A DNA stretch of 10,305 nucleotides from Bacteroidales bacterium UBA5621. GTDB taxonomy: Bacteria; Bacteroidota; Bacteroidia; Bacteroidales; VadinHA17. Within the stretch, counting starts at the first letter, position 1. Every line of letters begins with the position of its first letter. The translations under genes and the position numbers were made by a program. The stretch is taken from positions 4,808 to 15,112 of the forward strand of contig DIKJ01000026.1 of the NCBI GenBank assembly GCA_002424525.1, written 5' to 3'. This document shows, in pieces, positions 7,143 through 10,305 of the stretch. The notes below the pieces were generated by a model. It ran no database searches, was not told where the DNA came from, and saw nothing but the letters and a program-made list of their open reading frames with translations.

Positions 7143-8387
7143 ATGGACTTATTCGACAAAATCAAAACCAACAAAGGCGCTCTTGGTCAGTATTCTGATA
7201 TGGCCCATGGGTATTTCATGTTTCCCAAACTTGAAGGAGAAATAGCTCCAAGGATGAAATTCAGGGGCAAGGAAGTTTTAAACTGGAGCCTGAATAATTA
7301 TCTCGGGCTGGCAAATCATCCCGAAGTAAGACAGAATGATTCAGAAGCTGCGGCTCAATACGGCCTGGCTTATCCCATGGGTGCAAGGATGATGTCGGGC
7401 CACACCTCGGTGCATGAGAAATTTGAGAAGATGGCGGCGGAGTTCACCGGTAAGGAGGATGCATATCTTTTAAATTACGGATACCAGGGAATGGTTTCAA
7501 TTATTGATGCGATTGCCGACAGGCGTGATGTGATCGTTTATGATTCCGAATCGCACGCCTGTATCATGGACGGTCTGAGACTTCATATGGGCAAAAGGTT
7601 TGTTTTCCAGCATAATGATATCGCGAGCTGTGAGAAACAGTTGCAGAGGGCTGAAAAGATTACAGAAGAGACAAAGGGTGGAATACTTTTGATTACAGAG
7701 GGTGTGTTTGGCATGGCAGGCGATCTCGGAAAGCTCGACCGCATAGCCGCCCTTAAAGAGAAATATAATTTCCGTTTTCTGGTTGATGATGCTCATGGGT
7801 TTGGCACAATGGGTGCAACGGGCGCGGGCACGGGCGAGCACTTTGGTGTTCAGGACAAGATTGACATATATTTTGCGACATTTGCCAAAGCGATGGCAGG
7901 TATCGGAGGATTTGTGTCAAGCACCAGTGAAGTAATTAACTATCTAAGATACAATCTCAGATCGCAGATCTACGCAAAATCCCTGCCAATGGCAATGACG
8001 CTGGGTGCCATAAAGAGACTGGAGCTTATTCAGACCCACCCCGAATACAAGGAAAAGTTATGGATCATCGTAAGGACACTTCAGAAAGGGCTGAAGGAGG
8101 CCGGGCTAGATCTCGGAAGAACTGAGTCACCCGTCACTCCGGTGTTCATGAAATGTAATCTGATGCAGGTCACCCAGCTGATTTACGATCTCAGGGAAAA
8201 TTTCAACATCTTCTGCTCGGTCGTAATATACCCCGTAGTTCCCAGGGATGTGGTAATGCTTCGCCTTATCCCCACAGCTTCACATACTCTTGAAGATGTG
8301 GAATACACGGTGAATGCTTTCAGGGAAATCAAGAAGAAACTCGACAATAACGAATATCCTCTCACTCCTGCTGACTTTTCAAAATAG
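7143..8387 (+). CDS. PLP-dependent alpha-oxoamine synthase (SPT/KBL/cysteate acyltransferase-like)
   Basis: 414 residues from the ATG at 7143. The fold is type I PLP. Family enzymes condense an amino acid with an acyl thioester and release CO2: serine palmitoyltransferase, 2-amino-3-ketobutyrate CoA ligase, BioF, and cysteate acyltransferase for sulfonolipids. Visible signatures are NNYLGLANHP (51-60), GARMMSGH (80-87), His138 in SESHACIMDG (stacks on PLP), TEGVFGMAGD (185-194), D215 and H218 in VDDAHGFG, the Schiff-base Lys249 in TFAKAMAG, and Arg374 in MLRLIPTASHT. Most relatives have Ser before the lysine; here it is Ala248. The N-terminus (HGYFMFPKLEGEIAPRMKFRGKEVLNWS, read in two parts at 22-49) matches a Bacteroidota subgroup commonly labelled only 'aminotransferase class I/II'. 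Substrate is undetermined; a lipid base is the likeliest product in this phylum. The gene is monocistronic or leads into the TorD-like gene 149 bases downstream. Confidence 0.88.
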   Translation: MDLFDKIKTNKGALGQYSDMAHGYFMFPKLEGEIAPRMKFRGKEVLNWSLNNYLGLANHPEVRQNDSEAAAQYGLAYPMGARMMSGHTSVHEKFEKMAAEFTGKEDAYLLNYGYQGMVSIIDAIADRRDVIVYDSESHACIMDGLRLHMGKRFVFQHNDIASCEKQLQRAEKITEETKGGILLITEGVFGMAGDLGKLDRIAALKEKYNFRFLVDDAHGFGTMGATGAGTGEHFGVQDKIDIYFATFAKAMAGIGGFVSSTSEVINYLRYNLRSQIYAKSLPMAMTLGAIKRLELIQTHPEYKEKLWIIVRTLQKGLKEAGLDLGRTESPVTPVFMKCNLMQVTQLIYDLRENFNIFCSVVIYPVVPRDVVMLRLIPTASHTLEDVEYTVNAFREIKKKLDNNEYPLTPADFSK

Positions 8388-8420
8388 GATCTGATTTATC
8401 AAAACCTCTGCCAATACCTG

Positions 8421-8447
8421 AGATCCGGGAATTTCTTGCGGATTTTT
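8421..8447 (+). terminator. Possible weak intrinsic terminator after the oxoamine synthase gene
   Basis: AGATCCG (8421-8427) can pair with CGGATTT (8439-8445), giving 7 bp including one G-T pair around an 11-base loop. A run of five T's (8443-8447) overlaps the 3' arm. It lies 34 bases after the TAG stop at 8385-8387. The stem is short and the U-tract modest, so this is only suggestive. It would separate the synthase from the TorD-like gene. The rest of the 149-base gap shows nothing else I recognise. Confidence 0.3.
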
Positions 8448-8536
8448 GAACATTTACATCATATAAGGGTTATATGTGCAGAAAAAGAGCAAACTCGTTG
8501 GGAAACGGGTTTTCTTTTGGTTGTAAAGACCTTAAT

Positions 8537-9187
8537 ATGGAAATAACTGAAAAGAAGGATCTCCGAAACCTCCTTAAAGGATATAATATGTTATTGTACT
8601 TTTCCGGAAGCATGATCATGATTGAACCCACGGAAGAGTGTGTAGCTGATTTCTGGAAGACTGGTATTCTGAAGTTTCTCCCTGTGGGAAGCAAAAATCC
8701 GAGATTTACAAGGGCAGCATCCCAGTTGAGGGATTCATGCATCGATAAGGCAACCTGCAGAAAAATGCTGCTGGATGACTTCAACAGGCTTTTCACCGGA
8801 TTGAGCCTTGCGCTCCCGCTGGCATCAGAGTGGCCCGGTAGTGATAATGAGTCAAATACAAAGCAGTATGAGCCGGTAACAGATTTCTACAGATCATACG
8901 GATGGAAATCTAAATACCAGGGAGTTATACCAGACGATCATCTCGGGATCGAACTTCTTTTCCTTACGATCATGATAGACAAATATCTCTCGTTCGATGA
9001 TGAGGCATGCCGGAAGGAAATGAGCCATGAGATAAGACGCTTTATCAGAAAGCACCTGCTGACATGGCTCCCTGAATGGAACGAACAGGTCCAGTCCAAT
9101 GCCCTTTCGTTATGCTACAAAGGGATCAGCACACTGATTTATGCCTCGGCTGAGGATCTGGACAGGATCTTTTATTCCGCTGACTGA
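8537..9187 (+). CDS. TorD/DmsD-family redox-enzyme maturation chaperone
   Basis: 216 residues from the ATG at 8537, all alpha-helical in character. Several TorD-family signatures appear in order: LLKGYNMLLYFSG at the start (12-24); LDDFNRLFTG (79-88), like the family's DYxRLFxG; VTDFYRSYGW (114-123); the diagnostic PDDHLGIEL (132-140); and RRFIRKHLLTWLPEW (167-181), like the family's HLxxWxP helix. Such proteins bind twin-arginine leaders or apo-forms of molybdopterin enzymes (DMSO/TMAO reductase, nitrate reductase, formate dehydrogenase types) in the cytoplasm and hold them until the cofactor is inserted. No client enzyme is present in the window. An upstream in-frame ATG at 8474 would add 21 residues without family resemblance, so I prefer 8537, which also gives the usual length of about 200 residues. 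It faces trxB convergently with 19 bases between stops. Confidence 0.82.
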   Translation: MEITEKKDLRNLLKGYNMLLYFSGSMIMIEPTEECVADFWKTGILKFLPVGSKNPRFTRAASQLRDSCIDKATCRKMLLDDFNRLFTGLSLALPLASEWPGSDNESNTKQYEPVTDFYRSYGWKSKYQGVIPDDHLGIELLFLTIMIDKYLSFDDEACRKEMSHEIRRFIRKHLLTWLPEWNEQVQSNALSLCYKGISTLIYASAEDLDRIFYSAD

Positions 9188-9206
9188 TCGGGTATGTGAA
9201 ACACGA

Positions 9207-10214
9207 TTACTTATTAAGATCCGCAAGATATCGTTCTGCATCGATTGCTGCCATGCATCCTGAACCAGCTGCAGTAACTGCCTGGCGGTAGTGAGGATCC
9301 TGAACATCTCCGGCTGCAAAAACACCAGGCACGTTGGTTTGTGTGGTACCCGGTATTGTCCTGATATACCCTACACCATCTGTTTCAATGTATTTCCTGA
9401 AGATCTCGGAATTGGGGGTATGTCCTATTGCAAGGAAGAAGCCGTCGATCCTGATTTTGATCACTTCTGCTTCCGGAGTGCCTTTCTTCCTGACAAGAAC
9501 TACACCCTCGACGCCTTTTTCACCAAACAGATCCACTGCCTCATGCTCCCATAGTATTTCAATATTCTCCCTGTTCATTACCCTGTCCTGCATTGCCTTG
9601 GAGGCTCTCAGCACATTTCTTCTTACGATCAGATAGACCTTCCGGCAAAGTCCTGCAAGGTAAGTGGCTTCCTCCGCCGCTGTATCGCCGCCACCAACAA
9701 CGGCCACATCTTTCCCCCTGAAAAAATAACCATCGCAGGTGGCACAGGCAGAGACTCCCATGCCTGCATATCTCGTCTCGGCTTCCAGCCCAAGATATCT
9801 GGCTGTTGCGCCGGTTGAAATAATCACCGTGTCGGCTTCGATAACTTTGGCGTGATCAATTGTGACCCTGTGCCTGGTCCCGGAAAAATCGACATCCGTG
9901 GCCATACCAAACCTCACTTCTGTCCCAAAGCGTTCAGCCTGTTTTTTAAAATCTTCCATCATGTCCGGTCCGCTTATACCATCGGGATAACCCGGATAAT
10001 TTTCAACATCTGTGGTGGTAGTGAGCTGTCCTCCCATCTGCATGCCGGTATAGACGACCGGCTTTAGATTTGCCCTGGCTGCATAGAGTGCAGCTGTATA
10101 GCCTGCAGGACCAGAGCCTAAAATCAGGCATTTTACCTGTTCAGCATCCTCATTGCTCTTCTTTTCAGCATCCGGTGTCTCGGATTGCAGGTTCAAAGGT
10201 TTGATGAAATCCAT
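9207..10214 (-). CDS. trxB: Thioredoxin-disulfide reductase (TrxB)
   Basis: 335 residues. This low-molecular-weight, FAD-dependent reductase passes electrons from NADPH to thioredoxin in the cytoplasm. Motifs in order are FAD-binding GSGPAG (33-38), MQMGGQLTTTTDVENYPG (58-75), the redox-active CATC (157-160) followed by DG, NADPH-binding GGGDTAAEEA (174-183), VRR..R (197-203), and the C-terminal FAD motif GVFAAGDVQD (297-306) with YRQAVTAAGSGC. The VRRNVLR segment is the usual HRRxxxR site for the NADPH 2'-phosphate, with Val for His. About 25 residues precede the normal beginning of the family (QVKCLILGSGPAG); they are polar and charged (LQSETPDAEKKSNEDAEQ), with no signal-peptide character. 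The start is the ATG at 10214. The 91 bases upstream contain no convincing TAnnTTTG motif. Confidence 0.96.
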   Translation of the reverse strand: MDFIKPLNLQSETPDAEKKSNEDAEQVKCLILGSGPAGYTAALYAARANLKPVVYTGMQMGGQLTTTTDVENYPGYPDGISGPDMMEDFKKQAERFGTEVRFGMATDVDFSGTRHRVTIDHAKVIEADTVIISTGATARYLGLEAETRYAGMGVSACATCDGYFFRGKDVAVVGGGDTAAEEATYLAGLCRKVYLIVRRNVLRASKAMQDRVMNRENIEILWEHEAVDLFGEKGVEGVVLVRKKGTPEAEVIKIRIDGFFLAIGHTPNSEIFRKYIETDGVGYIRTIPGTTQTNVPGVFAAGDVQDPHYRQAVTAAGSGCMAAIDAERYLADLNK

Positions 10215-10305
10215 ATCTTATCGGCTTTTTAATCTGTGAATTTACAAAAAACAGAAATCTTACTGTCGTACGGTATATTAATATTGTGATTTTCTTGTTT
10301 TCTGA

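Noticed and set aside
8474..8536. In-frame N-terminal extension of the TorD-like gene from an ATG at 8474
   Set aside because: The 21 extra residues have no family resemblance. A near-consensus -7 motif, TTCTTTTG at 8512-8519, lies within this stretch, which fits better with a start at 8537. That motif has a mismatch and no -33 partner, so I did not list it as a promoter.
9188..9206. Possible bidirectional terminator between the TorD-like gene and trxB
   Set aside because: TCGGGT can pair with ACACGA only with a mismatch, and there is no T-run on either side. Too weak to annotate.
10215..10305. Promoter for trxB
   Set aside because: The closest motif on the minus strand is TGTTTTTTG around 10244-10236, which lacks the TA of the -7 consensus. 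No convincing -33 element is present.

Overview
The window reads as a stretch of core chromosome from a member of the Bacteroidota, probably an anaerobic or facultative lineage near the Bacteroidales. Three things point there. The gene order bamD - rpoZ (Bacteroidota-type omega) - coaBC - DUF4835 - recN is characteristic of that phylum. Starts lack Shine-Dalgarno sequences, and three upstream regions carry the Bacteroidota -7 promoter motif TAnnTTTG. The FabI and omega sequences also have the phylum's flavour. There are no rRNA or tRNA genes, CRISPR arrays, insertion sequences or phage genes, and no gene-free stretch exceeds about 175 bases.

Layout. Bases 1-1027 (minus strand) hold the N-terminal 342 codons of a DUF819-family membrane protein that runs off the left edge and has its own -7 element. 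Bases 1125-6969 (minus strand) hold a tightly packed operon, read right to left: bamD, rpoZ, coaBC, a DUF4835 secreted protein, recN and fabI. The gaps inside it are 4, 6, -1, 9 and 24 bases. A good promoter (TTTG-N21-TACTTTTG) lies directly upstream of bamD. Bases 6970-7142 are a divergent intergenic region. Bases 7143-8387 (plus strand) encode a PLP-dependent alpha-oxoamine synthase, and 8537-9187 (plus strand) a TorD-family chaperone. Bases 9207-10214 (minus strand) encode thioredoxin reductase, convergent with the chaperone gene.

How the genes fit together. The operon combines envelope biogenesis (BamD, DUF4835), transcription (omega), CoA synthesis (CoaBC), recombinational repair (RecN) and the last step of fatty-acid elongation (FabI). 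The oxoamine synthase is a candidate for making a long-chain amino-lipid base (sphingolipid or sulfonolipid), but its substrate cannot be read from sequence. The TorD-like chaperone implies a molybdopterin or other redox enzyme encoded elsewhere.

The most notable anomaly is in coaBC. The two catalytic halves are in different frames, separated by a run of 11 A residues in the coding strand. Ten A's would give an intact 404-residue enzyme. This is either a homopolymer sequencing error, a real mutation, or a slippage-corrected gene. I did not find a previously undescribed multi-gene system here; most of the window is conserved housekeeping DNA.
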